Part shown: positions 12,421-22,917 of the stretch, piece by piece
Position numbering within the stretch: the first letter of the stretch is position 1
How the letters are laid out: the number at the start of each line of letters is the position of its first letter
DNA from: Amphiduros pacificus
Taxonomy: Eukaryota > Annelida > Polychaeta > Phyllodocida > Hesionidae
NCBI GenBank assembly: GCA_949316495.1
Contig: OX439003.1
Location: 45,271,725 to 45,335,724, forward strand
Length of the DNA: 64,000 nucleotides
Direction: 5' to 3'
Translations under genes and position numbers: made by a program
The notes under the pieces: generated by a model
Told to the model about the DNA's origin: nothing
Seen by the model: only the letters and a program-made list of their open reading frames with translations
Database searches by the model: none

Positions 12421-12589
12421 ATTTCCTGATCAAAAACATCAGAAAGTGATGCACCCACTCGAACTTTAAAATGTCTGTTTGATAGAAAATTTTGAATAAA
12501 AAGGGGTAAACGACCCCTTAATCCCATATCATATAAATCACTCATTATTCCATATTTCCATGTGGTGTCGTAAGCTTTCTCTAAATCAA

Positions 12590-12914
12590 GTTTGGTTTGT
12601 TTGGTTAGTTTGGGGTTTTACATCACTTTCAACATTATTTCAGTTATTTCGTGATGAGACCTACTTGTAGCAGATATAGTGCTGCCTCACTGAATTGTCA
12701 TGTCGCAGGTCCTTGACATGACAACCCACCCGGTCACAGATTTACAAGGACAACGGGTTAACCCTTTAGGCACGGGCCTCAGCTCATGTGGGAAATTGTG
12801 TCATGAGTTCAATCTCGGCACGGCCGGGGTTCGAACCCACGACCTTTGGATCACCACAGAGGAACTGGTGCTAATAAGCTGGCGCCCTAACCAACTGCGC
12901 CACGGCCCGTGGCC
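12590..12914 (-). mobile_element. SINE inserted in LINE-A
   Basis: Full-length, minus strand, same family as 3194-3507. The B box complement is at about 12824-12834 and the A box complement at about 12890-12901. The LINE sequence TTCTCTAAAT is duplicated at both sides (12577-12586 and 12915-12924), and the equivalent uninterrupted LINE sequence is visible at about 34506-34520. The SINE is therefore younger than the LINE-A insertion. Confidence 0.92.
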
Positions 12915-13331
12915 TTCTCTAAATAAAAAAATATACTAACCACATGTTCGTCTTTTATAAAACCCTCTCGTATAAACGTTTCTAAACGTACCAGATGGTC
13001 AACAGTACTTCGTGTTTTTCTAAAACCACTCTGTGCAACAGAAATATAAGCCGCAGTTTCTAAAAACCAAACTAAATGCTCGTTAATCATTCGTTCCATT
13101 GATTTACAAATACAACTTGTTAACGCAATGGGACGATAATTATTTGAATCTGACGAATCTTTGCCAGGTTTGGGAATAGGAATGATAGTGGCTTCACTCC
13201 ATGAAGGAGGAAAATTACCACTTTCCCAAATATTATTAAAAATATCCAAAAGATGCCCAAGTGTTTGGTCAGGGATGTGTTTCAGGATTTGATAGTGTAT
13301 ATGATCAGGTCCAGGAGTGGTATCATGGCAT

Positions 13332-14714
13332 TTATCTAAAGCAAGTTTTTAAATCTGATATTATGAATGGCTTATTATATTTTTCCAAGTTATTAGATAT
13401 GAAATTTAGTTGATTTCTTTCTTTTCTTTTTTTTACTTGTTGGAATTTTGTAGAATAATTATCAGATGAGGAATTCTTGGAAATGGTTTGACCTATTGTG
13501 TTACCTATTTCAGTGGGATTTGTAATTAGTTGGCCATTATGATTTAGATGTTTGATCCTTGCTCCACCTCCCTTCCCAGTAATTTTACGCACCATATCCC
13601 AGCATTTTTTAATTGGTGAACGTGTATTTAATTTAGAAACGTAATCTTTCCAACTTTTTCTTTTGCTTATTTTAATAATATAACGGGCTTTAGCTCTTTT
13701 TATATGAAATTGGTGCAAATTATATTGAGTTGGCTGTCGATTAAATTTTTTTAGAGCTTTTTTTCGCTCCTTGACAGCTTTTTTGCACTCATCATTAAAC
13801 CAGGGTTTTTCTTTAATTTTAGAATTTGGCTTTGATTTGGGAATACACCCATCAGCAATATCATACAATGTATCCGTAAAAACTTGAAGAGGATCATCTG
13901 CATTGTTAAAAATTTCTGGAGTTATTTTATTAAAACAGGATGTCTGAAATTTTGCCCAATCGGCTTGATGAAATTTCCACTTAGGGATTCGTTCGTCTGG
14001 TGGAGGAAAATGGTTATCTAAAATAATGGGGTAATGATCACTACCCCATTGATCCTCCTCTACTTCCCAGGAATAGTCTAAAAATAAATTTGGAGTGCAC
14101 ATGGAGAGATCTATTGATGTCAAAGAGCCTGTAGCAGGATGTAAATAGGTTGGAGAATCGTTATTCCAAAGACACAAACTATTGTTATTTAAGAAATCTT
14201 CTATTATATGTCCTTTGGCATCAGTATTATTTCTGCCACCCCAAAGATAGTTGTGAGCATAAAAGTCAGCAACTAGCATATATGGTTGTGGCAGCTGAGT
14301 TATTAGGTTATTTAAATCTGTAATATTAATTGGTTCACTTGGTGGCAAATATACTGAACATATTGGCAATGTATTGTGCAAGGTAACCCTAACAGCAGAA
14401 GCTTGTAAATTAGTATTTAATGTTACTTTACTTTGGGGTATACAGGATTTAACAAAAACAGAAACTCCGCCATGTGCTCGGTCCATAATGTCAATTGAAC
14501 CGACTTTATTATAAGGTACATATCCCTTAAATGTTGTGGAATTATCTTTGAATTTAGTTTCTTGTAAACAAATTACTGATGCATTATATTTTTGGGCTAA
14601 TAACTCCAGTTCTGGCCTGTTTGCCTCAAATCCTCTACAATTCCATTGTATAATATTGCTAATAGCCATATTTAAAATAATGAGTAATAATACAATGTGG
14701 TCAAACATAATCAT
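13332..14714 (-). CDS. LINE-A ORF2, endonuclease domain and linker
   Basis: This is an apurinic-type (APE) endonuclease, which nicks target DNA to start target-primed reverse transcription. Visible motifs are IIQWNCRG at the start, LQETKF (catalytic Glu), VADFYAHNYLWGG (the usual GDFN.H..WG box, with Ala replacing Gly), SIDLSMC and GSDHYPI (catalytic Asp-His). A basic linker region with many Lys-rich helices follows. The likely true start is the MAISNIIQWN Met near 14669, because the residues before it look like UTR read-through. The frame stops at 13332, and the downstream reverse transcriptase is in another frame, so ORF2 is frameshifted here. Confidence 0.85.
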   Translation of the reverse strand: MIMFDHIVLLLIILNMAISNIIQWNCRGFEANRPELELLAQKYNASVICLQETKFKDNSTTFKGYVPYNKVGSIDIMDRAHGGVSVFVKSCIPQSKVTLNTNLQASAVRVTLHNTLPICSVYLPPSEPINITDLNNLITQLPQPYMLVADFYAHNYLWGGRNNTDAKGHIIEDFLNNNSLCLWNNDSPTYLHPATGSLTSIDLSMCTPNLFLDYSWEVEEDQWGSDHYPIILDNHFPPPDERIPKWKFHQADWAKFQTSCFNKITPEIFNNADDPLQVFTDTLYDIADGCIPKSKPNSKIKEKPWFNDECKKAVKERKKALKKFNRQPTQYNLHQFHIKRAKARYIIKISKRKSWKDYVSKLNTRSPIKKCWDMVRKITGKGGGARIKHLNHNGQLITNPTEIGNTIGQTISKNSSSDNYSTKFQQVKKRKERNQLNFISNNLEKYNKPFIISDLKTCFR

Positions 14715-15052
14715 ATAATTCTACTACGATTATGCTTGGAGTGCACCTGAATGCTATTTATATCAGGAGGATCATTTGTATCCATCCTTTCTAATGATTT
14801 TGTTCTTTGTATTTTATTTTTTCCTTGATCTCTAGTTTCTTTTTTGTCAGACTTATTAACAGGTTTATTCTGCTGTGAAGAATTGGAATTTGCACCTTTG
14901 GTGCTTGATGTTGCTTGAATCTGTGAAGGTTTTATGGAAGATTGTGTAGGTTTTATTGAAGATTGAGTAAGTAAAGGGGTAGAAGATACAGGAGTCTGTG
15001 TTGATTTGCTGTATTGCTGTTATTGATTTTGCTCATATAGGAATAGTTCTTT

Positions 15053-15346
15053 TCACCAATTGGCCATGTTAAATCTAGTTTGAACTGAAATGGATTTAGT
15101 ATCTTTTGATTTTGTGACAATAGCATAGGAATTTCTTTGAGGGGTATTGTTGCTTTCTACTAGTTTCCTGGCTTCTTGAAAGGAAATGTTTTCTGTGTAC
15201 TTTATTCTCTGAATTTCTTTTTCTCTTACAAAAGAGGGGCAATTCCGAGAATATGACGGGTGTTCACCTTCACAATTATTGCATTTGAAAGACTTAGATT
15301 CACAATTTTCACTACTGTGCTGGCCAGTGCATTTTGGACATGTCAA
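15053..15346 (-). pseudogene. LINE-A ORF1, C-terminal CCHC zinc-knuckle part
   Basis: The open segment begins with CPKC...HSSENC and continues with KCNNCEGEHPSYSRNC, two cysteine/histidine knuckles of CCHC type. A third knuckle (CCFKC.KYGHGSDNC) lies just upstream in the same frame, at about 15349-15393, after an in-frame stop. This is the nucleic-acid-binding C-terminus expected of an I/Nimb-type ORF1 protein, which packages element RNA. It is out of frame with the N-terminal part at 15436-15945, so ORF1 carries at least one frameshift and one stop. Confidence 0.8.
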
Positions 15347-15435
15347 GTTCCCTTTACAATTATCTGAGCCATGACCATATTTCTAACATTTGAAACAACA
15401 CAGTGGGCTTGGAATATATATATTAACTCTTACGT

Positions 15436-15945
15436 TTAAATATCCAATTTTGATTGAGGTAGCTGCGTTGTTTCAAAAGTGATAATATAGGTATTGATGG
15501 GAGTTCTGACACCATCTTTATTGATGCTAATGCGACGGCAAGCGACAACATTCTGATCAGATAGCTCCTCAACAATATCGGTCTCTGGTAAACCAGAAAG
15601 TGCTGGACACCTGATAACTCCCTTTCTGGTGTTTAGGGTCTTATGAGGAGTTATTTTTACAGGGATAGTGGCCAATGAAGAGCATTTCAATAAATTATTG
15701 GAATGACTCTTTCTGTCCACTTCTATTAATAATTTGTCACGCATCTTTTTAACGTTTTTCACTTTTCCAGCTACTCCTTGAATACCTTTTTCAATTGCAA
15801 AAGGAGACATTTTATCTATGGTGCATAGTGGATCCGTGCTTTCAACTATTAAAAATCTTGGCCATCTTGTTTCATTTGTGTTTAAATCGTTATCCGAGTC
15901 CGTTTCCATATCAGCCCTTTGTCTTTTTTGTTTGTTTGATGCCAT
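15436..15945 (-). pseudogene. LINE-A ORF1, N-terminal part
   Basis: The start MASNKQKRQRADMETDSDND is basic then acidic, as in many LINE ORF1 proteins. About 169 residues follow with an RRM- or gag-like core (FLIVESTDP, KMRDKLLIEVDRKSHSNNLL, FETTQLPQSKLDI). The frame closes just before the knuckle region at 15346, where the protein would normally continue. The start is chosen because no earlier in-frame Met is seen and the 715-bp upstream region resembles a UTR. I could not assign the core fold with certainty. Confidence 0.75.
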
Positions 15946-16661
15946 ATGTGTTGTGTTTATTGTTCATTGTCCATGTTCCTAAGCCTTACTCTGACTCCTA
16001 TTTTAAAAAATAGGGAGTTATAGATATGGGGCAGAGCCATCAGCACACCTATAAAACTCGGCTACATTAGACAATATACTCGAGAATACATAAAATGCAC
16101 CCCAGATTGACCCGTTTGAGCAGTCAAGCTCCACACATCTGTTATGTTAAAACTTGTAGACAATGCCAATAATTGTTTTGAAAAAATTGTTTATGATACC
16201 ATACATTTTATCTTAAGAACATGTAGAATTTATCATTGATAATGTATCTAAAATAAAACAACCTAAACCTTATAAAACCTGAACTTTAGATATGGAGAAA
16301 TGTGTGGAGGTATATTCCACAAGCCGGTTGGACAATATCTGGCCCTAAAGTCCTCCATGTCTAGGGTGAATATTTGGGTTCAAACAGGTGTGTTGCATCT
16401 GGACCGGTATAACTGCCAAACCAGTCCAGTGCTCAACCTGCAGAACTCCATATCCTCCCCTTACAGGTCGCACCTCACGGCAAACAAGGCGCCATGGTTA
16501 TTTTTTTCGTTCGCTTTTTACGAACTGACAAAAAAAACAGGGAGTAAAAAAATCAGAGGACCATTCTAACCCCAGGCCCACATGGGGACCCCTTTAGTCG
16601 CTTTTTACGACATGCTGGGGGGCAGTGGGGCTATTCTTTAATCCCCGCACCCACAGGGGAG
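15946..16661 (-). promoter_or_regulatory. LINE-A 5' UTR with paired hairpins
   Basis: On the minus strand the element starts CCTCCCCTGTGGGTGCGGGG. It contains two hairpins with the same heptamer loop: stem GTCG/CGAC around CTTTTTA at 16597-16611 and stem GTTCG/CGAAC around CTTTTTA at 16513-16529 (plus-strand reading). GTCCCCATGTGGG is also present. I-clade LINEs use internal 5' promoters, so promoter function is inferred. The exact elements are not proven. Confidence 0.55.
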
Positions 16662-16673
16662 GATTTTTGCATG

Positions 16674-16970
16674 TTAGTACAGCACAGTGTATTTGTTGTT
16701 GAGAGTAAGTTATTGTTTTAAGCCTTCCTGTGGAGTGGTTATTCCAATGGAATCATTCCTTAAGGATATCCATGTAGGCTTGGGAGGATTTTGTATCTCC
16801 CAGTTATACATCTCCAGGATGTCTGCAATGTTTGTGGGGTCCTGGAGGTGGTTGGGAGTTGCTCTCGGGGTGGATGTGTATCTCGAGGGTGAGGTGTCTC
16901 TCATCCTCTGCGAGGTCCTGTTTTGAGTGTCAGCTTACATTGCAAGCATTCTCAGATGATATAAATGATA
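16674..16970. other. Flank between LINE-A and the duplicated gene fragment
   Basis: A minus-strand frame (16904-16710, with DPTNIADILEMYNWEIQN) is open for 64 codons but not recognised. It could be part of the same decayed gene or element as the repeat unit to its right. Confidence 0.3.
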
Positions 16971-17750
16971 GTTGTAAATCTAAACGACCACTCAGGAATG
17001 CCTCTCCTTACATCAAGGTATTTCAAAACATAGCTATAAATATTGAAAATGTAGGTAATATTGACAATCCTTACCATTGTCCTTTTGTCATCGACTTGCT
17101 TCTGAATAGATATATGCACATTGTACCATTATGGACAGGGATTATGCTTGACAGATTCAAGAGACAAATGCACCATTGGAAAGCTGTGAAACATGATGTT
17201 CTTGGAAAAGAGAAAAACCTTGCAGTTGGAACTTTTGGGCGAGAATTATGCCCTTGCATTTCTGAAATGGTCAAAGCATATTTCATCTCCCTCAGAACTG
17301 CAGGGAAACTTATAATACCTGTGAAGCCATTTGTGAAGATCAAAAGTGAAAAAGAACCAGAAGAAAATTGGTCACCGAAGAAGTCATCTGCAAAGATGTC
17401 AAGGAAACTTGTTTGGGCATCAGCACCAGAAAGCATGGCTCAGCACAAGGTTATGAAGCCAACAAAACTCTAAGGACCCCAAGAAAGAAGTCACAACAAG
17501 TGACTGTTACTGATAAAGAGCCAAACCAAAGAGGATTAATCGATCAAGGGAATGAGTGCTGGTTAAATTCAACTGTTCAAGGAAATGCTTCAACAGATAT
17601 TCTAAAATCAATAGGTTGGAACCTTGTACCTTTTTAACCTGCAAACACAAATTTTAGATAAAAATGTAATGTATATATTTGTTGATTGAAATTTAGTAAC
17701 TATGTATACTTCAGTAAGATTATGGATATGTGCCACAGTTAAAATAAGAA
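16971..17750 (+). pseudogene. Duplicated gene fragment, copy 1: transposase-like region plus USP-type Cys box
   Basis: The first frame (about 16900-17473) contains PYHCPFVIDLLLNRYMHIVP, LWTGIMLDRF, HHWKAVKHDVLG and ISEMVKAYFISLR. This pattern is reminiscent of proteins encoded by invertebrate DNA transposons; the resemblance is from memory and not certain. A stop (CTCTAAGG, where copy 2 has CTCGAAGG) and a 1-base deletion separate it from the second part, RGLIDQGNECWLNSTVQ. That part matches the ubiquitin-specific protease cysteine box (GL.N.GN.CW.NS..Q). The frame ends at 17637, far shorter than a USP catalytic domain. The unit is 780 bp and is followed directly by copy 2. Confidence 0.6.
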
Positions 17751-18209
17751 GTTGTAAATCTAAACAACCACTCAGGAATGCCTCTCCTTACATCAAGATA
17801 TTTCAAAACATAGCTATAAATGTTGAAAATGTAGGTAATATTGACAATCCTTACCATTGTCCTTTTGTCATTGACTTGCTTCTGAATAGATATATGCACA
17901 TTGTACCATTATGGACAGGGATTATGCTTGACAGATTCAAGAGACAAATGCACCATTGGAAAGCTGTGAAACATGATGTTCTTGGAAAAGTGAAAAACCT
18001 TGCAGTTGGAACTTTTGGGCGAGAATTATGCCCTTGCATTTCTGAAATGGTCAAAGGATATTTCATCTCCCTAAGAACTGCAGGGAAACTTATAGTACCT
18101 GTGAAGCCATTTGTGAAGATCAAAAGTGAAAAAGAACCAGAAGAAAATTGGTCATCTGCAAAGATATCAAGGAAACCTGTTTGGGCATCAGCACCAGAAA
18201 GCATGGCTC
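17751..18209 (+). pseudogene. Duplicated gene fragment, copy 2, left part
   Basis: This is the tandem copy of 16971-17430 at an offset of 780 bp, with only scattered substitutions and one 12-bp in-frame deletion (after GAAAATTGGTCA). The reading frame stays open, with the same CPFVIDLLLNRYMHIVPLW block. Its right end is cut by LINE-B, and the unit resumes at 25517. Conservation of frame despite the indel suggests both copies were once under coding constraint, or that the duplication is recent. Confidence 0.7.
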
Positions 18210-18659
18210 TGCGTTCTGCGGGGGTTCTGCGCATGCGCTAAGAGTGAATGGCGGCTTTCATGTGAGCTCCGATAAAATCGTCCTTCTTGGTCTGTTTTCT
18301 GAGATCTCTTGCCAGCATATCACCACACTTTCTCGCAGTGAACCTGTGTACATTAAGGTCTATCTATTAACAGACTTTTAGCAAGCTCTGACGGCAGTTT
18401 TGATTGGAATTTCGCCCACGAGGGCGGGATCACACTATGTGGTCTTTGCGAGGCACCACGCTCACGAGCATCCACTCTTGGCTGCCCGTGTCGAGTGCTG
18501 GTCTGATATATCTAGTACCTCTTGTACAGTTTGATTAACTGGCTCTTAACTACTGGTTATAGTAAATATCACCCAGTTGTTGTCCAGTTTATCTTCACTC
18601 AATCAGTCAGGACCTGAAAATCCTGCATTCGACCTCAACGGTGGCATATTTAACCACCT

Positions 18660-19135
18660 TGAACCCCTGAGATAGTTATCTATCACTGTACTGTGGCCAC
18701 AAACCAATGAGTACAATATCTGAAGATACTATACAACGTAGCAGTTCTCATACTGTTGTGTATATATCTTGCTACACCTCGAACACTATAAACCCCTAGA
18801 TAGTTTCTCTATCGTAGTACTGTGGCTAAACGCCGACGAGTACATAAACAAATAAATAAATATTGAAGATACTATACAACGTAGCAGTTCTCTTACTGTT
18901 GTGTATATATTTTCACTACACCCCAAACACTATAAACCCCGAGACAGTTTCTCTATCGTTGTACTGTGCTAAACGCTGACGAGTACATTATGATTATATT
19001 ATTACTTGAAGATACTATACAACGTAACAGTTCTCTTACTGTTGTGTATATATTTTGACTAAACTCCTATGAGTACATAAATTGAAGATATTGTACAAAG
19101 TGACAGTTCTCCAACTGCCGTGTATTTATCTTCAT
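18660..19135 (+). repeat. LINE-B 5' UTR tandem monomers
   Basis: GAAGATACTATACAACGTA starts repeats near 18722, 18865 and 19008, and a diverged one starts near 19084. The period is about 143 bp, with a short last unit. Each unit has CAGTTCTC..ACTG, TGTGTATATAT and, in the full units, a GATAGTTTCTCTATC hairpin. Repeated 5' UTR monomers act as promoters in some LINEs, for example mouse L1. That role here is inference. Confidence 0.8.
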
Positions 19136-19399
19136 TCATCCTAATATTATCTAAATATAAGGAACAATCGCAAATAAAATAGAATAACAATTTCATTAAT
19201 AACTGTGTAAACAATGTAATAAACAACTTACCTCGAGTTATTATTGAGTCATCACCCCTATTGGCAGCTACTTAATACCCAGCTTGCTGACTGGTGAGGA
19301 TTAACCGCATTTTAAACTACAACCGCCACAGTTAATTTAGTTGTCCCTGAGACTTTATACTGTCCACAACTAAATAATTGCTCTTGCTTAATTGTCTAA

Positions 19400-20629
19400 A
19401 TGGCTAATTCAACACGCTCACGTAGAAGTACTGGCACGAATGGTGCTTCTGCTCAATCCGAGGAAGACTTTCGCTCCCTGCGAAGTGATCTTGATGAGAA
19501 GGAGAAGGCTCTCGTTTCTCTTTGGGCAGAGATGGAAAAACTGAAGTCTGAGAATGAAAGGGTGAACAATGCCTTGACAGCAACCATAGCTGAAAACACA
19601 GAGTTGCTTGATAGGAACAACACCCTCATCACTGACCTGACGTCAACGTCCAAGCTGTTAGCAGACAAGGAAGAGGTACTGAAATCTTTCCTCCCCACGG
19701 CCAGCGGGGTAGTGGATTCGGTACGAGTAGAAAAGAAGCTGGAAGAGGATCGTAACAAGAAGAGAGTAATGATCGTTGCCCCCGATAATGGCCATCAGGA
19801 CGAGCTCGCGGGACGTATATCAAGGAACGATAGCATCGTTGAGGTCACAGTTGATTGCCTTGGTATTGCTGCCCGGGAATGTGCAAAGATCAGCCACCGC
19901 TGATCTCGTGATTGTCATTCCAGATTCTTCCTGCTTAAACACCCAACCCTCTTCTGATGCATACCTAAAATATCTGCAGGCAATGACCCTGATAAGGTGC
20001 AAGAGTCCGGTCATCGTGGGACTGACTCCTATCCCTCCGTCTGCTAAAACTCTAAAACATCACTGGTACGCCCTGGAAAACTGCTTCGCTACCTCAGCAA
20101 ATCAACTACAGGGTTACTCATATGCAAAAGTGAACTCTTTCTTTGCTTCCGTGTGCGTCGGCGACAACCAGCTGAAGCCGAACACTTTGGAGGCACTCAT
20201 TGATACAATAAATACTCTTGTTATCCCTAACAAGGAGGATGCAGTCGAAGCACCCGTTGTATCTCTCTCCTCTACGAGGATGATGAACCTGAACCCGCAA
20301 GGCCGGCAAAAGTTGTCTCGAAGATATCGACTGGGACCGTCCCGAGACCTGGATCTCGGAAAAACGTGCTCCATAGAGAGGACAAGGATCAACCAGAGAG
20401 AAAGAAAAAAGAACTGGAAGAGATGCTCATCTTGCCACAGAATGCGGGCGGCAAGATCATAGGGAAGGACGGTTCAATCGTACAAAAGATGAAGCGCGAA
20501 ACTCTCACAAAAATATCACTCAAAAATGCATTTCATGATGGCAAGCCGGTCAAGTTAACGTACATTCGTGGCACAAAAGAGGCAATTTCTCGAGCGAAGG
20601 CTGCCATCAACAAAAGCATGAAGAAATGA
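19400..20629 (+). pseudogene. LINE-B ORF1: coiled coil, esterase-like region, KH domain
   Basis: The N-terminal frame (19400 onward) starts MANSTRSRRSTGTNG and has a coiled coil (LDEKEKALVSLWAEMEKLKS, continuing to about residue 100). Then RVMIVAPDNGHQDELAG starts a region resembling the SGNH/esterase domain of CR1/L2 ORF1p. It continues in a second frame with ADLVIVIPDSSC, PVIVGLTPIPPSAKTL and VGDNQLKPNTLEALID; the catalytic His is not evident. After an acidic, proline-rich linker, a third frame (to 20629) has LILPQNAGGKIIGKDGSIVQ, a KH motif with a GKDG loop. Frameshifts lie near 19890 and 20260. ORF1p binds element RNA, and a KH domain there is unusual. Confidence 0.75.
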
Positions 20630-21192
20630 TGGACTGAGCCAGAGTCCCCACACAAACATTGTAAATATCATAATGATTTAGAGGAATATGTATTTGCATG
20701 TGACTGTATGTATGATGTATTGAAAATAAAATAAATAATATAAAAAAAATACAACACTCTCATTGCAATGAAGTCACCAACACTGCCCTTTCACTATATA
20801 GAACTAAAACCCTAGCTTTATGTGAACGGCACTTATTTGAATTTATTAAATACCCCATTGTTAACATTGAGCTTTTCCCAATAAATATCAATGCTCTAAT
20901 TTCAAAAAGCATAATGACTGAACCTATGGCCCACATCGTCTCACTAAACTCATACTGTTACATTTCTTATAGAAATGACAGGGCGATGTACATTTGTTCT
21001 TACGATCGTGAAATAAGAGGGTTCTCTAAATCAACACGAGGTGGCTCTGGCGAGCAACAGAATGGTGACCTACTTTCACACTCAACCACCATACACGGAC
21101 AACGAAATGACGACCTACTTTCACGCTTAAACATCATACGCATCTCACACTGAGGGAGTTATCGTAGATGCTGTGTTACATCAACAAGGTAT
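20630..21192 (+). other. LINE-B spacer between ORF1 and ORF2
   Basis: No protein is recognised. It holds an A-rich stretch with AATAAA-like words near 20726-20750 and a short direct repeat (GACCTACTTTCAC) near 21066 and 21112. Confidence 0.5.
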
Positions 21193-22849
21193 GTGACTCA
21201 AATTGTTATGACTGCTACGACAACCAGTGTATTAAGTGAAGAATCGAATGACCTAAGCACTAGTAATGACGTTCCTTACCCCACGTTTGTCATCCCACAT
21301 CCAACACGTGTCACAAACACCCCAAGCAATGTGTTTACGGTACTGTCTAGGGATGAGCACGGAATCATCCCAGATGCAACGGACCCTCATGGCCTAACTA
21401 CCGATGAGGGACTCCCGAATAGACATAAAACTATCAATCAAATTATACTTGGCTCATGCAATGTTCAAAGTATCTCGGGTAAGGTACTTTCGGTCAGGGA
21501 CTATTTCTTTGAAAATAATCTCCATGCTCTATTTATGACTGAAACTTGGTTGCACGAACATAAGGATAAAAAAGTCATTGATGAACTTGAGGAAGGTTCT
21601 CTCAAATTTCACTCCTTCCCTCGCAAGGGACGGTCGGGCGGAGGCCTGGGTCTATTGTAGGATATAGAATACACACCCAGAGACTCTTGAAATATATAGA
21701 CATTCATAGACAATCACGAACGATACTGATGGTTGATGAGTCGCCATAACCACCACTCTGTGAGATCACGTGTAGACGGACGAGCCGATGTCGGATACGC
21801 AGGCAAGACGAGTCCATCTGATGACGCGTGAGGAAGCCACGTAGGCAAGCCCCCACAGATGACGCGGAGTGGTCCCTTAAAAGAGGCGCGCAACCGTTGG
21901 ATCCGGGGTCAGACCGTCAGAGGAGCCGAGCCGACCGCGACCACTTGCCACAGAAGATACACGACTCTCAGTATCGTGACTACATAGACTTGGGTGTTTT
22001 GTGTATAGATAGGGTCTCATAAGTATCATGCAATTGGGTAGTTCACATGCCTCGCTCATTGCCATGCCGGCCTAGCCAGACAAGGAGGAATCACAGCACT
22101 GAATAAAGGTAACTATTGCATCGTGTATATCCTGTGTCTGCAGTCCTTATTGCCTGTCACCTTTGTGAGGGTACATAGGGTAGCTAGGATCCGTGCCCCA
22201 ACTCACAGCCAGCGAGTTAGCGAGCTATACTTATTGTACAGTACAGTACGGTAGAGTAGAGTAGGTTAGAGTATCTATCTATTGGTAGAGTATTGATCCC
22301 CCGTCCATGTCCCCAACGACGGATACTCCCATTTAGTGGGTAACACTATTGCATCGTGTTGAGCTCCCCTTCGAAACTGACAGGACGAATCAACCGGTGG
22401 TGGAAACAATGGAACTCCTAGAAGCATCCCTTCTAATCAAAGGTAAGAAATTCACCTTTGTAACCATCTACAGACCTGAACCATCCGACAAAAATAGGTA
22501 TACCTACTCTGAGTTCTATGATGAGTTCACTCAATTAGTAGCACACTATGGGTCATTCTATCATGAAGTCATCTTCCTTGGGGACTACAACTTCCATGTC
22601 AATAAACCGAATAAACCTGACGTCATAAAGTTCAATGACATCCTATCTACCTTTGACATGAACCAATGGGTACAAGAACCGACCCATAGGTTAGGAAATA
22701 CCCTTGACCTTATCATCACTTTCAATGGGAACAAGTTTCTCAAAAGCCACCTGGAGGATGAGTACATATCTGATCATAAAATGATTAAGCTATACCTTGG
22801 AATCTCACCCCCCAAACCCACCAAAAAATTGATCAAGTACAGAAACTAG
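21193..22849 (+). pseudogene. LINE-B ORF2 endonuclease, split by a solo LTR
   Basis: The left part (21193-21651) has IILGSCNVQSISGKVLSVRD, FMTETWLHEH (catalytic Glu) and RSGGGLGLL. After the LTR, the right part carries VTIYRPEP, FLGDYNFHVN (GDFN box), RLGNTLDLIITF and SDHKMIKLYL (Asp-His). These are the APE endonuclease blocks in order. The frame ends with a stop at 22849, and the linker continues in another frame (22918-23274). The frame is continuous across the LTR if one copy of the duplicated CTAT is removed, which supports the insertion call. Confidence 0.88.
21656..22345 (+). mobile_element. Solo LTR of an LTR retrotransposon (fossil)
   Basis: The sequence starts TGTAGG and ends TAACA, is 690 bp long and is flanked by CTAT at 21652-21655 and 22346-22349. 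It has an internal AATAAA at about 22101 followed by a GT-rich stretch, as expected of the R/U5 part of an LTR. No internal retroelement genes are attached, so it is a solo LTR left by recombination. A shorter relative lies at about 27040-27481. The TSD is still perfect, so it is not very old. Confidence 0.8.
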
Positions 22850-22917
22850 ATCTCCAGTCCCTGAAAAAGGACATCAAATCCCTAAATGGTACAAATTCAG
22901 CTTGGGAACACTTATCC

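Larger units (their letters stand above)
10994..13249 (-). pseudogene. LINE-A ORF2, reverse transcriptase region (rearranged)
   Basis: Reverse transcriptase segments appear in several frames. At 13249-12900: NFPPSWSEATIIPIPKPGKD and NNYRPIALTSC. At 12545-12255: GVPQGSILSVTLF and the FVDD catalytic box. At 12212-11871 and again at 11572-10994: the thumb region KFLGLIFDRKLSFIPHIKY. The thumb region occurs twice because of internal tandem duplication, and a SINE (12590-12914) splits the finger region. The enzyme is not functional as assembled. The 34685-32562 copy shows the undisturbed order. Confidence 0.85.
9747..16661 (-). mobile_element. LINE-A: full-length I/Nimb-type non-LTR retrotransposon
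   Basis: A 12-bp TSD (GATTTTTGCATG) at 9735-9746 and 16662-16673 defines the whole insertion. On the minus strand the order is: a 5' UTR of about 715 bp; ORF1 with a gag-like region and CCHC knuckles (15945 to about 15000); ORF2 with an apurinic endonuclease (14714-13332); reverse transcriptase (about 13249-11000); RNase H (about 10910-10370); and a 3' UTR ending in a CATT-type tail. RNase H plus a CCHC ORF1 places it in the I/Nimb group. A SINE (12590-12914) and tandem duplications (11252-12420) inflate its length, and several frameshifts make it inactive. 3'-end copies occur at 4990, 23271, 30325 and 32305. Confidence 0.9.

Noticed and set aside
16710-16904. 64-codon minus-strand frame as a host gene
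   Set aside because: Short, no recognisable family, and overlapped by other open frames of similar length.
19453-19758. 101-codon minus-strand frame opposite LINE-B ORF1
   Set aside because: A Ser/Phe-rich complement of a Glu/Lys-rich coiled coil, a typical shadow of the real frame.
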